A DNA stretch of 45,049 bases from an uncultured Lachnospiraceae bacterium (GTDB lineage: Bacteria > Bacillota > Clostridia > Lachnospirales > Lachnospiraceae): the NCBI GenBank assembly GCA_946566685.1, contig CAMNXA010000026.1, positions 1 to 45,049 of the forward strand. The letters run 5' to 3'. Positions 1 to 8,735 of this stretch are shown here, one piece after another. Made by a program: the position numbers and the translations under genes. A model generated the notes under the pieces. It saw only the letters and a list, made by a program, of their open reading frames with translations, did not search any database and was not told the origin of the DNA. Within the stretch, counting starts at the first letter, position 1, and every line of letters starts with the position of its first letter.

Positions 1-153
1 GAGGACGAGGCGTACTACGAAGATGACAGGTACGAGGACGAAGAGGACTATGAGGACGAGGCGTACTACGAAGATGACAGGTACGAGGACGAAGAGGACT
101 ATGAGGACGAGGCGTACTACGAAGATGACAGGTACGAGGATGAAGAGGACTAT
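1..153 (+). repeat. 51-bp in-frame tandem repeat, about three copies
   Basis: Units begin at 1, 52 and 103. The first two are identical as read and the third drifts at its end. Each encodes 17 residues, EDEAYYEDDRYEDEEDY, and is followed by degenerate Asp/Glu/Tyr sequence to about 240. The array may extend upstream. The unit length is a multiple of three, so copy-number change preserves the frame. It forms the cytoplasmic tail of the GH25 protein. Confidence 0.9.
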
Positions 154-3100
154 GAAGACGAGGGGTACTATGAAGATGATGACTACGAGGACGATGATTA
201 CGAAGATGAAGATGATGACTATGAGGAGGACGATGATGATGGCGTCATAGCGCGCTTTAGAGATTTCCTGTCAGAGATGAGTTCTCTGGATATGGTAGTG
301 GCGATGCTCGGTATTCTGGTGGTGGCGGGCGCTATTATTACGGGAACACTCTATTTTAGCGCAAGGTCCATGGAGAAGCAGGTGGCAACGTTTGCGGAGG
401 TCGGCGGCCAGATGGAAGGGGTTTCCGTAATCGGGGAGAGCGGCCTGCTGGCAGTGTCGGAATCCGCGAAACTTGGCCATCTGGTGGATAACGATTTTGA
501 TGAGTCGGATTTAAACTGGGGGGAAGGCAGAGAGGACGAGGAGGAAGAGGATGAGAAAAAAGAAGTCGAAGTAGAACTCCGTCTGACATCCATCCAGTCC
601 GATTTAAAGATTAAGTTTGCCAACAAATCTTCCGGCAGACTGATCGGAGGCGTGCCTTTTGTGGTAGAAGTATCTGGCGGCGGCAAGACCTACGACCTGA
701 AAGATGATGATAAGGACGGTATCATCTATCAGACGGGTGTCAGCGCCGGCAGTTACAGCGTCAAGATCAAGCCGCTGGAAGGGGAGGCTTATCAGAAATA
801 CAAGTTGCAGTCATCAGCGAGTACTGTTGAGGTCACCGACAAGATTGCCTATAAGAAGGTAGACGTGACGGATGAGGTCAAGAAAGAGTCCGAGATCAAT
901 GTGGCCAAGGAAGAGGCAGCGCAGCAGAATACGGTGGTAGAGTCTACCTTAAAGGATACTGTGGAATGGGTGGAATCGACCAAAACGCCGGTGGGCGGTG
1001 AAAAGGACAGTTATGAGGAAGTCCCGAAGGATAAGATTGTAGATCCCTGGGTAGTGGCAGGCGGTTATCGGAAGCTGGTGGAAGGCGGGGAAAATCCGGC
1101 GAGGAGTACGGATTCTCCGGATGGAACGCAAGAGCCGGATTCCCCGGACAATCCGGATAATCCCGACCAGAAACCGGAAGAGCCTGAACCTGACAAAAAA
1201 GAGGAAATAGAGGTCAGTCTCAGTCAGACAAGTTTGGAATTAAAAGCAGGGGACAGTAAAAGCCTGAGCGTGTCGGGCGGTGACAGCAGCAAATATTCCG
1301 TGGACTGGTCAACTGATGATTCCTCGGTGGCAGAGGTATCCGGCGGCACAGTGACGGCAAAAGGAGCCGGCAGTACAAAGGTCAGAGCAAAGGTGAGCGC
1401 AAAAGGTGATAATGTCACGGTTACACCGTCCGAATTGTCATGTTCCGTGACGGTCAAGGAGGAAGAACCATCGAAGAAAAAGGGAACCGTCAGTCTGAGC
1501 GAGACTTCTTTGTCGATGGAAATTGGGGCGACTAAGTCATTAAGTGTGTCGGGAACGAACGGCATAAACTATACGGTGGACTGGTCCAGCAGCAATGACT
1601 CGGTGGTGAGTGTATCGAGCGGCGGCACAATCACGGCAAACAAAGCCGGAAGTGCAACCATCACAGCCCAGGTGAATGCGGACAGTGATTCTGAAATTGA
1701 AGGTTCCAGTAAACTGACCTGTTCTGTAGAAGTCAAGGATAAGCCCAATAAAAAGGGAACGGTCAGTCTGAATGAGACGAAGATGGAAGTAAATGTCGGA
1801 GGTACCAAGTCATTAAGCGTGTCTGGGACGAACGGCATAAGTTATACGGTAAAATGGTCCAGCAGCAACGACTCTGTGGCGACTGTATCCGGCGGCGGAA
1901 CGGTGACGGCCAAAAAGACCGGCACAGCAACGATCACAGCCGAAGTGAAGGCAGACAGCGGTTCTGAAATCGAAGGGTCTAACAAGCTGATCTGTGCCGT
2001 GACCGTAACAGAGAATAAGAAAGAAGTAGAACTGAAACTGAGTAAGACGGAACTACAGCTTGCTATTGGCGGCAAGGAGACCTTGAAGCTTACGGATGGA
2101 AGCGGTAATGCCTATGAAGCCTATTGGCGCAGTGAGGATGAAACTGTGGCCAAGGTATTTGATGATGGTCAGGTCAAGGGACTAAAGGAAGGCACTACGA
2201 TTATAAGATCGAGAGTGAAAGAGGTCAATGGGGTCAAATTTAAGAATATTGATTTCTCCTGCAAAGTCACAATCAGCAACAAGAACTACACGAAAGTGAC
2301 TATCAGCGGTAAACAGGAGGTGGGTATTGGTCAGTCGTTGACATTAACGGCCAAATCTGATCCGGAAGGTTCTGAGATTACCTGGAGCAGTGAAGATGAG
2401 AAGAAGGCAAAGGTAGACAGTAAGGGCGTTGTCACTGGTGTAGCGGAAGGTAAGGTCAAGATCCGGGCGACTTGTAAGGCAAACAAAGACGTATATGGCG
2501 TTATAGAGATTACGGTCAAGAAGTCAGTGATCGATCCGGCCACGAAGTTAAAAGATAAAGACGGCAACCAGCTCTATTATAAGAAGAATTCTACAGGAGA
2601 ATTTAAAGAGGCGACCTACCAGGATTATAAAGAGCGCAGTACCTTCTATAAAAAGGTAAAGACAGCGTCCGAATATAAATATACCGGCTGGCAGACCATT
2701 GACGGTTCTGTATATTTCTTTGGTAAGGATAACCAGTATGTGACGGGTGATCAGGTCATCCTGGGAGCCAAGTACAGTTTTGGCAGTGACGGTAAACTTT
2801 CCAATGGTTCCGGCTCCATGGGTATCGATGTGTCCAAGCACAATGGAAACATCGACTGGAATGCGGTTAAGAATTCCGGTGTATCCTATGTCATTATCCG
2901 CTGTGGTTACCGTGGTTATTCTACGGGCGTACTGGTGGAAGACCCGATGTTTCGGAGTAATATTAAGGGTGCGAAAGCTGCGGGCCTTAAGGTAGGGGCA
3001 TATTTCTTCAGCCAGGCGGTCAACGAGGTGGAGGCTGTCGAGGAGGCTTCCATGGCTATAGATCTGGTGAAAGGTTATGGTCTGGATTATCCGCTCTTCC

Positions 3101-3405
3101 TGGATGTGGAAGGCAGCGGCGGCCGCGGTGACGCAATTGGCCGGGATACCAGGACAGCAGTCTGCAAGACTTTCTGCCAGACGGTGCAGAATTCCGGTAT
3201 TTCATCGGGCATCTATGCAAATAAGACCTGGTTTAATGAGAAAATCAATACCGGCAGCCTGACCAGTTATAAGATCTGGCTTGCGCAGTATGCCAGCGCG
3301 CCGACTTACAACGCTACCCGTTATGATATGTGGCAGTACTCTTCCAAGGGTAAGGTCAGCGGGATCAGCGGTAACGTGGACATGAATATCAGTTATATGA
3401 ATTAG
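1..3405 (+). CDS. Membrane-anchored Big_2/GH25 lysozyme (5' partial)
   Basis: The reading frame is open from base 1, so the gene starts upstream of the window; the ATG at 277 is internal. Visible parts in order are an acidic Glu/Asp/Tyr repeat tail (1-240), one membrane segment (about 292-360), an acidic linker, a transthyretin/SpaA-like domain (about 590-850), a Pro/Asp-rich spacer (about 1100-1200), five Big_2 Ig-like domains (about 1205-2525), a short aromatic segment with cell-wall-binding-repeat flavour (2560-2800) and a C-terminal GH25 muramidase domain (2818-3402). GH25 signatures are GIDVSKHNG near 2821 and the catalytic D-x-E in FLDVE at 3103-3111. GH25 enzymes cleave the MurNAc-GlcNAc bond of peptidoglycan. 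The topology implied is a cytoplasmic N-terminus with an extracellular enzyme tethered to the membrane. Big_2 copies 2 and 3 are nearly identical. It ends 305 bp before rfbB. The GH25 call is firm; the domain boundaries are estimates. Confidence 0.9.
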   Translation, partial: EDEAYYEDDRYEDEEDYEDEAYYEDDRYEDEEDYEDEAYYEDDRYEDEEDYEDEGYYEDDDYEDDDYEDEDDDYEEDDDDGVIARFRDFLSEMSSLDMVVAMLGILVVAGAIITGTLYFSARSMEKQVATFAEVGGQMEGVSVIGESGLLAVSESAKLGHLVDNDFDESDLNWGEGREDEEEEDEKKEVEVELRLTSIQSDLKIKFANKSSGRLIGGVPFVVEVSGGGKTYDLKDDDKDGIIYQTGVSAGSYSVKIKPLEGEAYQKYKLQSSASTVEVTDKIAYKKVDVTDEVKKESEINVAKEEAAQQNTVVESTLKDTVEWVESTKTPVGGEKDSYEEVPKDKIVDPWVVAGGYRKLVEGGENPARSTDSPDGTQEPDSPDNPDNPDQKPEEPEPDKKEEIEVSLSQTSLELKAGDSKSLSVSGGDSSKYSVDWSTDDSSVAEVSGGTVTAKGAGSTKVRAKVSAKGDNVTVTPSELSCSVTVKEEEPSKKKGTVSLSETSLSMEIGATKSLSVSGTNGINYTVDWSSSNDSVVSVSSGGTITANKAGSATITAQVNADSDSEIEGSSKLTCSVEVKDKPNKKGTVSLNETKMEVNVGGTKSLSVSGTNGISYTVKWSSSNDSVATVSGGGTVTAKKTGTATITAEVKADSGSEIEGSNKLICAVTVTENKKEVELKLSKTELQLAIGGKETLKLTDGSGNAYEAYWRSEDETVAKVFDDGQVKGLKEGTTIIRSRVKEVNGVKFKNIDFSCKVTISNKNYTKVTISGKQEVGIGQSLTLTAKSDPEGSEITWSSEDEKKAKVDSKGVVTGVAEGKVKIRATCKANKDVYGVIEITVKKSVIDPATKLKDKDGNQLYYKKNSTGEFKEATYQDYKERSTFYKKVKTASEYKYTGWQTIDGSVYFFGKDNQYVTGDQVILGAKYSFGSDGKLSNGSGSMGIDVSKHNGNIDWNAVKNSGVSYVIIRCGYRGYSTGVLVEDPMFRSNIKGAKAAGLKVGAYFFSQAVNEVEAVEEASMAIDLVKGYGLDYPLFLDVEGSGGRGDAIGRDTRTAVCKTFCQTVQNSGISSGIYANKTWFNEKINTGSLTSYKIWLAQYASAPTYNATRYDMWQYSSKGKVSGISGNVDMNISYMN

Positions 3406-3419
3406 CAGTTCAGACATGC

Positions 3420-3483
3420 AGAATTGATGTGCAATTTGTACGTGGGAGCTTGCTCACTAAGGACAAACTGCACAATCAATTCT
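3420..3483. repeat. Long inverted repeat downstream of GH25 gene
   Basis: A left arm at 3420-3439 pairs with 3463-3483, with one mismatch and one bulge, around a 23-nt loop. The loop contains the small self-complementary motif GAGCTTGCTCACT. No T-run follows, so it is not a classical intrinsic terminator. A second small perfect hairpin, GGGCG-GA-CGCCC, sits at 3487-3498. It could act as a processing or termination structure or be a degenerate mobile repeat. Confidence 0.6.
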
Positions 3484-3506
3484 ATAGGGCGGACGCCCGA
3501 CATGAA

Positions 3507-3569
3507 ATAAGTCACCAGTCAATTAACGATATTATTATTATTAGCCAGAATGTATATCTGGTGACTTAT
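3507..3569. repeat. 12-bp perfect inverted repeat with AT-rich loop
   Basis: ATAAGTCACCAG at 3507-3518 is matched by CTGGTGACTTAT at 3558-3569. The pairing weakly extends outward and encloses 39 nt of AT-rich sequence with ATT repeats. It lies about 80 bp upstream of the putative rfb promoter. Function is unknown; it may be an operator, an RNA structure of a long leader, or a small insertion. Confidence 0.55.
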
Positions 3570-3624
3570 GAATGGCATGGCTGAACTGTCACATAAATTA
3601 ACCAGTCCGGATGCAGGATGTCTA

Positions 3625-3653
3625 TGGACATTCCGGCGATAGAATGATAGTAT
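3625..3653 (+). promoter_or_regulatory. Putative promoter of rfb operon
   Basis: TGGACA (3625-3630) and TAGTAT (3648-3653) are 17 bp apart, about 57 bp upstream of the rfbB start. A dyad, GGATGTC-TATG-GACATTCC, overlaps the -35 box and could be an operator. The assignment rests only on consensus matching. Confidence 0.4.
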
Positions 3654-3710
3654 GTAGCATGGGAATAAAATTTTCGGAAAACAATCAATGGCTCTGACAT
3701 GGAGGGAAAA

Positions 3711-4787
3711 ATGAAAACTTATCTTGTGACAGGCGGCGCCGGGTTTATCGGTTCCAATTATATTCATTACATGTTCCGCAAATATGGCGATACGATCCGT
3801 ATCATTAATGTGGATGCGCTGACATATGCGGGTAATCTGGAGAACTTAAAGGATCTGGAGGCGCGGGAGAATTATACCTTCGTCAGGGCAGATATCTGTG
3901 ACAAAGAGGCAATCACCAGGATTTTCACGGAAAATGACATTGACAGGGTGGTACATTTTGCGGCGGAGAGTCATGTGGATCGCAGCATCAGGAATCCGGA
4001 AGTATTCGTGCAGACCAATGTCATGGGTACAGCGGTGATGCTCAACTGTGCGAAGGCAGCCTGGGAACTGCCGGATGGAACTTATAAGGAGGACAAGAAG
4101 TTTCTCCATGTGTCCACTGATGAGGTATATGGCTCCCTGGAGGAAGACGGCGGTTATTTCTACGAGACCACGCCCTATGCGCCCCACAGCCCGTATTCGG
4201 CCAGCAAGGCTGGTTCCGATATGTTGGTAAAGGCTTATATGGATACCTATCATTTTCCGGCGAACATCACCAACTGTTCCAATAACTACGGGCCTTACCA
4301 GTTTCCGGAGAAGTTGATCCCTCTCATCATCAACAATGCCCTGCAGGGCAAGAAGCTGCCCGTGTACGGGGACGGCAAGAATGTGCGGGACTGGCTCTAT
4401 GTGGAGGATCACGCCAAGGCCATTGATATGGTACAGGAAAAGGGCAGACTTTTTGAGACTTACAATGTGGGCGGCCACAATGAGAAGCAGAACATTGAGA
4501 TTGTAAAGACTATTATAGAGACGCTCCGGGAGATGCTGCCGGAGAGCGATGAGAGGCGTGCCCATATTACAGAAGACCTGATCACTTATGTGGAAGACCG
4601 TAAGGGACATGACAGGAGATATGCAATCGCACCGGACAAGATTCGGGGAGAGATTGGCTGGGAGCCGGAGACCATGTTTAAAGAAGGCATCCGCCGCACC
4701 ATAGAATGGTATTTTGCCCATGAAGATTGGATGAAAAATGTGACGAGCGGCGATTATCAGAAATATTATGAGGAAATGTATTCATAA
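3711..4787 (+). CDS. rfbB: dTDP-glucose 4,6-dehydratase
   Basis: It converts dTDP-glucose to dTDP-4-keto-6-deoxyglucose with NAD+, the second step of dTDP-L-rhamnose synthesis in the cytoplasm. The 358-residue product is normal for the family. The N-terminal GGAGFIG Rossmann loop is present, together with STDEVYG and the catalytic YSASK at Tyr162/Lys166. The start is taken at 3711 because GGAGGG at 3701-3706 gives a 4-nt spacer; an in-frame ATG at 3699 overlaps that ribosome site and is less likely. rfbA follows after 21 nt, so the two form an operon. It appears to be the first gene transcribed from the promoter near 3625. Confidence 0.96.
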   Translation: MKTYLVTGGAGFIGSNYIHYMFRKYGDTIRIINVDALTYAGNLENLKDLEARENYTFVRADICDKEAITRIFTENDIDRVVHFAAESHVDRSIRNPEVFVQTNVMGTAVMLNCAKAAWELPDGTYKEDKKFLHVSTDEVYGSLEEDGGYFYETTPYAPHSPYSASKAGSDMLVKAYMDTYHFPANITNCSNNYGPYQFPEKLIPLIINNALQGKKLPVYGDGKNVRDWLYVEDHAKAIDMVQEKGRLFETYNVGGHNEKQNIEIVKTIIETLREMLPESDERRAHITEDLITYVEDRKGHDRRYAIAPDKIRGEIGWEPETMFKEGIRRTIEWYFAHEDWMKNVTSGDYQKYYEEMYS

Positions 4788-4808
4788 AAGAAAGGCTGGA
4801 GAGCTTCT

Positions 4809-5678
4809 ATGAAAGGAATCATTCTGGCGGGCGGGGCCGGGACAAGGCTTTATCCGCTGACCAAGGCAATTTCCAAACAGATCTTGCCGGTATACGACAA
4901 ACCGATGATTTATTATCCACTATCGACACTGATGCTGGCGGGTATCCAGGATATTTTGATCATATCCACGCCCAGGGATCTGCCCGTGTTTGAGGAACTT
5001 CTGGGGACGGGAGAACAGCTGGGACTGCGGATGTCCTATGCAGTACAGGAACAGCCCAGGGGGCTGGCGGATGCCTTTATCATTGGCGCTGATTTTATTG
5101 GCGATGATAATGTGGCGCTGGTTTTGGGGGATAATATCTTTTATGGCCAGAGTTTTTCCAGGGTGCTTCGGGAAGTGGCATCCCGGGAAAAGGGCGCTAC
5201 AATCTTTGGGTATTATGTGAGAGATCCCAGGGAATACGGTGTGGTGGAGTTTGATGAGAACGGCATGGCGGTCTCCATAGAGGAGAAGCCGGAACATCCG
5301 AAGAGCAATTATGCGGTGCCAGGTTTGTATTTCTATGATAATGATGTGGTGGAGATTGCCCGCAATGTGAAACCTTCCGCCCGGGGTGAGATTGAGATCA
5401 CGAGTATCAATAATGAGTATCTGCGCAGGGGAACGCTGCGGGTGGAGACGCTGGGACGAGGTTTCGCCTGGCTGGATACGGGCAACCATGATTCTTTGCT
5501 GGATGCGGCAGATTTTGTGGCGGCGTTCCAGAAGAGACAGGGGCTGTATATCTCCTGTATTGAGGAGATTGCCTATAAGAGAGGATTTATTACAAGAGAA
5601 CAACTGTTAGAGCTGGCGGAGCCGCTGATGAAGACGGCCTACGGACAATACATGGTAGAGGTTGCAAATGGACTCTAA
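4809..5678 (+). CDS. rfbA: Glucose-1-phosphate thymidylyltransferase
   Basis: This enzyme joins glucose-1-phosphate and dTTP to give dTDP-glucose, the first and feedback-regulated step toward dTDP-rhamnose. The 289-residue length is typical. It opens with the nucleotidyltransferase signature [11 protein letters not shown] and continues with [25 protein letters not shown] and [20 protein letters not shown] are further family blocks. Glucose-1-phosphate can be supplied by the phosphoglucomutase encoded at 18.7 kb. Its 3' end overlaps the start of the next gene by 11 nt, indicating translational coupling to a lysozyme, which is unusual for this pathway. Confidence 0.96.
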   Translation: MKGIILAGGAGTRLYPLTKAISKQILPVYDKPMIYYPLSTLMLAGIQDILIISTPRDLPVFEELLGTGEQLGLRMSYAVQEQPRGLADAFIIGADFIGDDNVALVLGDNIFYGQSFSRVLREVASREKGATIFGYYVRDPREYGVVEFDENGMAVSIEEKPEHPKSNYAVPGLYFYDNDVVEIARNVKPSARGEIEITSINNEYLRRGTLRVETLGRGFAWLDTGNHDSLLDAADFVAAFQKRQGLYISCIEEIAYKRGFITREQLLELAEPLMKTAYGQYMVEVANGL

Positions 5679-7014
5679 GAGAATGAGACGTGCGCTCTTT
5701 GCCATGATAGGCATATTTCTTCTGCTTATCGCGGTGATCGCGCTCACGAATCTTGACACGGTGATGAGTAAGCTGGGGCTTACAGAGGAGCCGGAACAGG
5801 AGATGGAAGCAACAGAAGAAGAGGCAGAGACGGACAGTGGACAGATAGGAAATGATCTGTCTGCTTTTCTGCGCGATGAGACCTTTTTTGATGAGGAGCC
5901 CAGATTTAAGAGTATTGAGACCTATGTTGGCCGGAACGTGTTTCTGATGATGAGTTCCGTGGCCAAGGATCTGCGCGTCATGGTGGTAGACAGCACGGGA
6001 CGTCTGGTGACTGGTGCACCTTTCACCATAGAAATACAGGGCGTAGGGGAATATACGGATGAAGACGAGGACGGCGTCATCTATATTGACGGTCTGCGGG
6101 CCGGAGAGTATGGAGTGTCGTTGCAGGAACAGACAGGGTTCCATGTGCCTAACACGGTCACGACCATCCAGGTGCGGCAGGAGATTGAATATCGGGTGCT
6201 CGATAACATCGAGTATCTGATGCTGACAGAGGACGATATCGATCCGGCCAAGGAGGATAAAGCGGTAAACGGCGCCGAGGAAGATGCGGACGGCAGTGAG
6301 AATACGCAGATGCAGTTTGCAAACGGCAGTGCGAAGCTGGGCATTGACGTTTCCAAATGGAATAAGGAGATTGACTGGGAGGCAGTCAGGGACGAAGGCG
6401 TAGAGTTTGCCATCATCCGCTGCGGGTACCGGGGCGCTTCCAGCGGAGCGCTGGTCATAGATCCCATGTATGAGGAGAATATCAGAGGCGCGATCGATGC
6501 AGGGATTCCGGTGGGGGTATACTTCTTTACACAGGCACTGGATGAGGTGGAGGCTGTGGAGGAGGCCAGCATGGTAATCCGGCTGATCGAGGAGTACGAT
6601 GTGGATTATCCGGTGTTTTTGGACAGTGAAAGCGCAGGCGGCAGCGGGCGTGCCGATGGCCTGGATGCGAAGGAGCGGACAGCTGCCCACAAAGCCTTTT
6701 TGGAGACCATCAGCGCGGCAGGTTATGAGACGGGCATCTATGCTTCCCGCAACTGGTTGAATGACAGGATAAATGTGACAGATCTGTCAGAATACAAGAC
6801 CTGGCTTGCAGAGTATGCGGAAGTGCCGGCCTACGATGGATATTATGATATGTGGCAGTATACATCCAGGGGTACGGTGAACGGTATCGATACCAATGTG
6901 GATTTAAATCTTTGTTATATGAATATAGACACTTCCATTAATCATGCCAAGGGAGCAGCAGGATATTCCGGCGTGGTGAACGGTGACAGCGGCAATGTGC
7001 CGACAACAGACTAA
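5668..7014 (+). CDS. Membrane-anchored GH25 lysozyme inside the rhamnose operon
   Basis: The 448-residue product has an N-terminal membrane anchor (about residues 7-28), an acidic linker, a transthyretin/SpaA-like domain (about 105-190) and a C-terminal GH25 muramidase domain (about 225-430). GIDVSKWN supplies the first acidic residue, and FLDSE provides the D-x-E catalytic pair. ATG 5668 is chosen because GTAGAGG lies 6 nt upstream; TTG 5662 is an alternative. It shares the transthyretin-like domain and the GH25 domain with the protein encoded at 1-3405 but lacks the Big_2 repeats and acidic repeat tail, so the two are paralogues. It sits between rfbA, which it overlaps, and rfbC. It may remodel peptidoglycan where polysaccharide is exported or attached; this is inferred from context. 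Confidence 0.93.
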   Translation: MDSKRMRRALFAMIGIFLLLIAVIALTNLDTVMSKLGLTEEPEQEMEATEEEAETDSGQIGNDLSAFLRDETFFDEEPRFKSIETYVGRNVFLMMSSVAKDLRVMVVDSTGRLVTGAPFTIEIQGVGEYTDEDEDGVIYIDGLRAGEYGVSLQEQTGFHVPNTVTTIQVRQEIEYRVLDNIEYLMLTEDDIDPAKEDKAVNGAEEDADGSENTQMQFANGSAKLGIDVSKWNKEIDWEAVRDEGVEFAIIRCGYRGASSGALVIDPMYEENIRGAIDAGIPVGVYFFTQALDEVEAVEEASMVIRLIEEYDVDYPVFLDSESAGGSGRADGLDAKERTAAHKAFLETISAAGYETGIYASRNWLNDRINVTDLSEYKTWLAEYAEVPAYDGYYDMWQYTSRGTVNGIDTNVDLNLCYMNIDTSINHAKGAAGYSGVVNGDSGNVPTTD

Positions 7015-7023
7015 GGAAAGGAA

Positions 7024-7593
7024 ATGGGACAAATGGGTAAAATAACGGTGGAGACATGCGAGATAGAAGGCCTTAAGATCATTACGCCGGCGGTGTTTGG
7101 CGATGCCAGGGGCTATTTCATGGAAACTTATAATTATAATGATTATAAGGCGGCAGGGATTGATCAGATTTTTGTCCAGGACAACCAGTCCTCCTCAGTC
7201 AAAGGTGTTCTTCGGGGCCTGCATTTCCAGATCAACTTTCCGCAGGATAAGCTGGTGCGGGTAGTGAGCGGCGAGGTCTTTGACGTGGCGGTGGATTTGA
7301 GGCCGGGTTCAGCGACTTACGGGAAGTGGAAGGGGGTAGTGCTTTCTGCGGAGAATAAGAAGCAGTTTTTTATCCCCAAGAATTTTGCCCACGGATTTTT
7401 TGTACTCTCGGATTATGCAGAATTTGCCTATAAATGTACAGATTTCTATCATCCGAACGATGAGGGCGGCATTATCTGGAACGATCCGGATATTGGTATC
7501 GAGTGGCCGATTCCGGAGGGGATGGAATTGAATATGTCCGATAAAGATACGAAATGGGAGGGCATCAAAGCCTTTACCGCAAAATACCGCTAA
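7024..7593 (+). CDS. rfbC: dTDP-4-dehydrorhamnose 3,5-epimerase
   Basis: It epimerises dTDP-4-keto-6-deoxyglucose at C3 and C5, the third step of dTDP-L-rhamnose synthesis. The 189-residue length matches the RmlC cupin family. Family blocks visible are FGDARGYFMETYN, QDNQSSS, VLRGLHFQ with the active-site His, and FAHGFFVLSD. It lies 9 nt after the GH25 gene, in the same operon. ATG 7024 is used, with GGAAAGG just upstream; ATG 7033 is equally readable. The final reductase gene, rfbD, does not follow and is not elsewhere in the window. Confidence 0.95.
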   Translation: MGQMGKITVETCEIEGLKIITPAVFGDARGYFMETYNYNDYKAAGIDQIFVQDNQSSSVKGVLRGLHFQINFPQDKLVRVVSGEVFDVAVDLRPGSATYGKWKGVVLSAENKKQFFIPKNFAHGFFVLSDYAEFAYKCTDFYHPNDEGGIIWNDPDIGIEWPIPEGMELNMSDKDTKWEGIKAFTAKYR

Positions 7594-7640
7594 GACGGAA
7601 TAGATGTCCTGCATAGGCAGAAAACTCAAAGGTTAGTGAT

Positions 7641-8681
7641 ATGTTTATAAAAAGTACGGATAAGACCAAAGATCAAACTGAGAAGAGACGTTTTACAAAA
7701 AAGCCCGCAGCCATACTTATATTCTGGGGGCTTGGCCTGCTTCTTGCTTTAGTGCTTGTCAGGCACCATAATCCCCTGGCGGATCAGGTGACGGAGCAGA
7801 TGAAGAAGTTCAGCGGCTGTGTGCTGATTACCTTCACCTGTATCATTTTTGCCATTTATTACGACAGGATTGTGACCATTCCGGTGGAATTGTTCCAGAG
7901 CAGGCGTCTGATCTGGAAGTTGGCGAAGAATGACTTTAAGAAACGTTATGCGGGCTCCTATCTGGGTATTGTGTGGGCCATGGTTCAGCCTGTGGTGACG
8001 GTGCTCATGTACTGGATTGTATTTGATAAAGTGTTTAATGCCCGGGTACAGTTTGTGGCAGGCGAGGGTGGAGAGATACCGCCATATGTGCTGTATCTGA
8101 CGGCGGGGCTGGTGCCCTGGTTCTATTTCTCTGAGGCGATATCGCAGGGGACGATGGCCTTGGTGGAGTACACATATCTGGTCAAGAAGGTGGTATTTAA
8201 TATCAGTATCCTGCCGATCATCAAGGTGATTGCGGCTACCTTTATCCATATCTTCTTCGTGGGAGTGTTATTGATCGTTGGCATCTGTTATGGATATACG
8301 CCTACAATCTATACATTGCAATTAGTCTATTACAGCTTCTGTCTGTTTTTGTTTGTGCTGGCCTTAAGTTATCTGACCAGCGCACTGGTAGTTTTTATCA
8401 GGGATTTACAGCAGATCATCAATATTGCGCTTCAGATTGGCATGTGGGCCACGCCGATCATGTGGAACATCGATATGCTGCCGGATAAGGTCAAAACGCT
8501 GTTTAAACTCAATCCGCTGGTATATATTGTAAACGGCTTCAGGAGCGCCATCTTTGATGAAGAATGGTTCTGGGAGCATTTCTATTCCTCTACGTATTTC
8601 TGGATTTTTACGATCAGTATGTTCTGTATCGGCACACTGGTTTTCAGAAGGCTGCGGACACATTTTGCAGATGTGCTGTAA
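7641..8681 (+). CDS. Polysaccharide ABC exporter permease (Wzm/TagG-like)
   Basis: A 346-residue integral membrane protein of the ABC-2 polysaccharide exporter family. The core begins near residue 90 with the conserved amphipathic stretch LIWKLAKNDFKKRYAGSYLG, followed by WAMVQPVVTVLMYWIVF, and has about six membrane spans. Compared with the usual length of roughly 260-275 residues it has about 75 extra N-terminal residues carrying two further hydrophobic segments (about 22-40 and 57-73). With the ATPase encoded 54 nt downstream it would move an undecaprenyl-linked glycan out across the membrane. The role of the extra N-terminal segments is unknown. Confidence 0.9.
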   Translation: MFIKSTDKTKDQTEKRRFTKKPAAILIFWGLGLLLALVLVRHHNPLADQVTEQMKKFSGCVLITFTCIIFAIYYDRIVTIPVELFQSRRLIWKLAKNDFKKRYAGSYLGIVWAMVQPVVTVLMYWIVFDKVFNARVQFVAGEGGEIPPYVLYLTAGLVPWFYFSEAISQGTMALVEYTYLVKKVVFNISILPIIKVIAATFIHIFFVGVLLIVGICYGYTPTIYTLQLVYYSFCLFLFVLALSYLTSALVVFIRDLQQIINIALQIGMWATPIMWNIDMLPDKVKTLFKLNPLVYIVNGFRSAIFDEEWFWEHFYSSTYFWIFTISMFCIGTLVFRRLRTHFADVL

Positions 8682-8735
8682 ACACCCATGTAAAACGTCT
8701 GGGATGGAAAGTGTGACAGGGAAGGTCAATCAAAC

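Noticed and set aside
1..153. Possible CRISPR-like array
   Set aside because: Repeats are contiguous without spacers and encode protein in frame.
23..250. Frame rich in Met/Thr/Arg across the first 250 bases
   Set aside because: It is an out-of-frame reading of the 51-bp acidic repeat; frame 1 is continuous with the GH25 protein.
3846..4721. Reverse-strand open frame (291 codons)
   Set aside because: It is antisense to rfbB, which has all family motifs; codon bias explains the opening.
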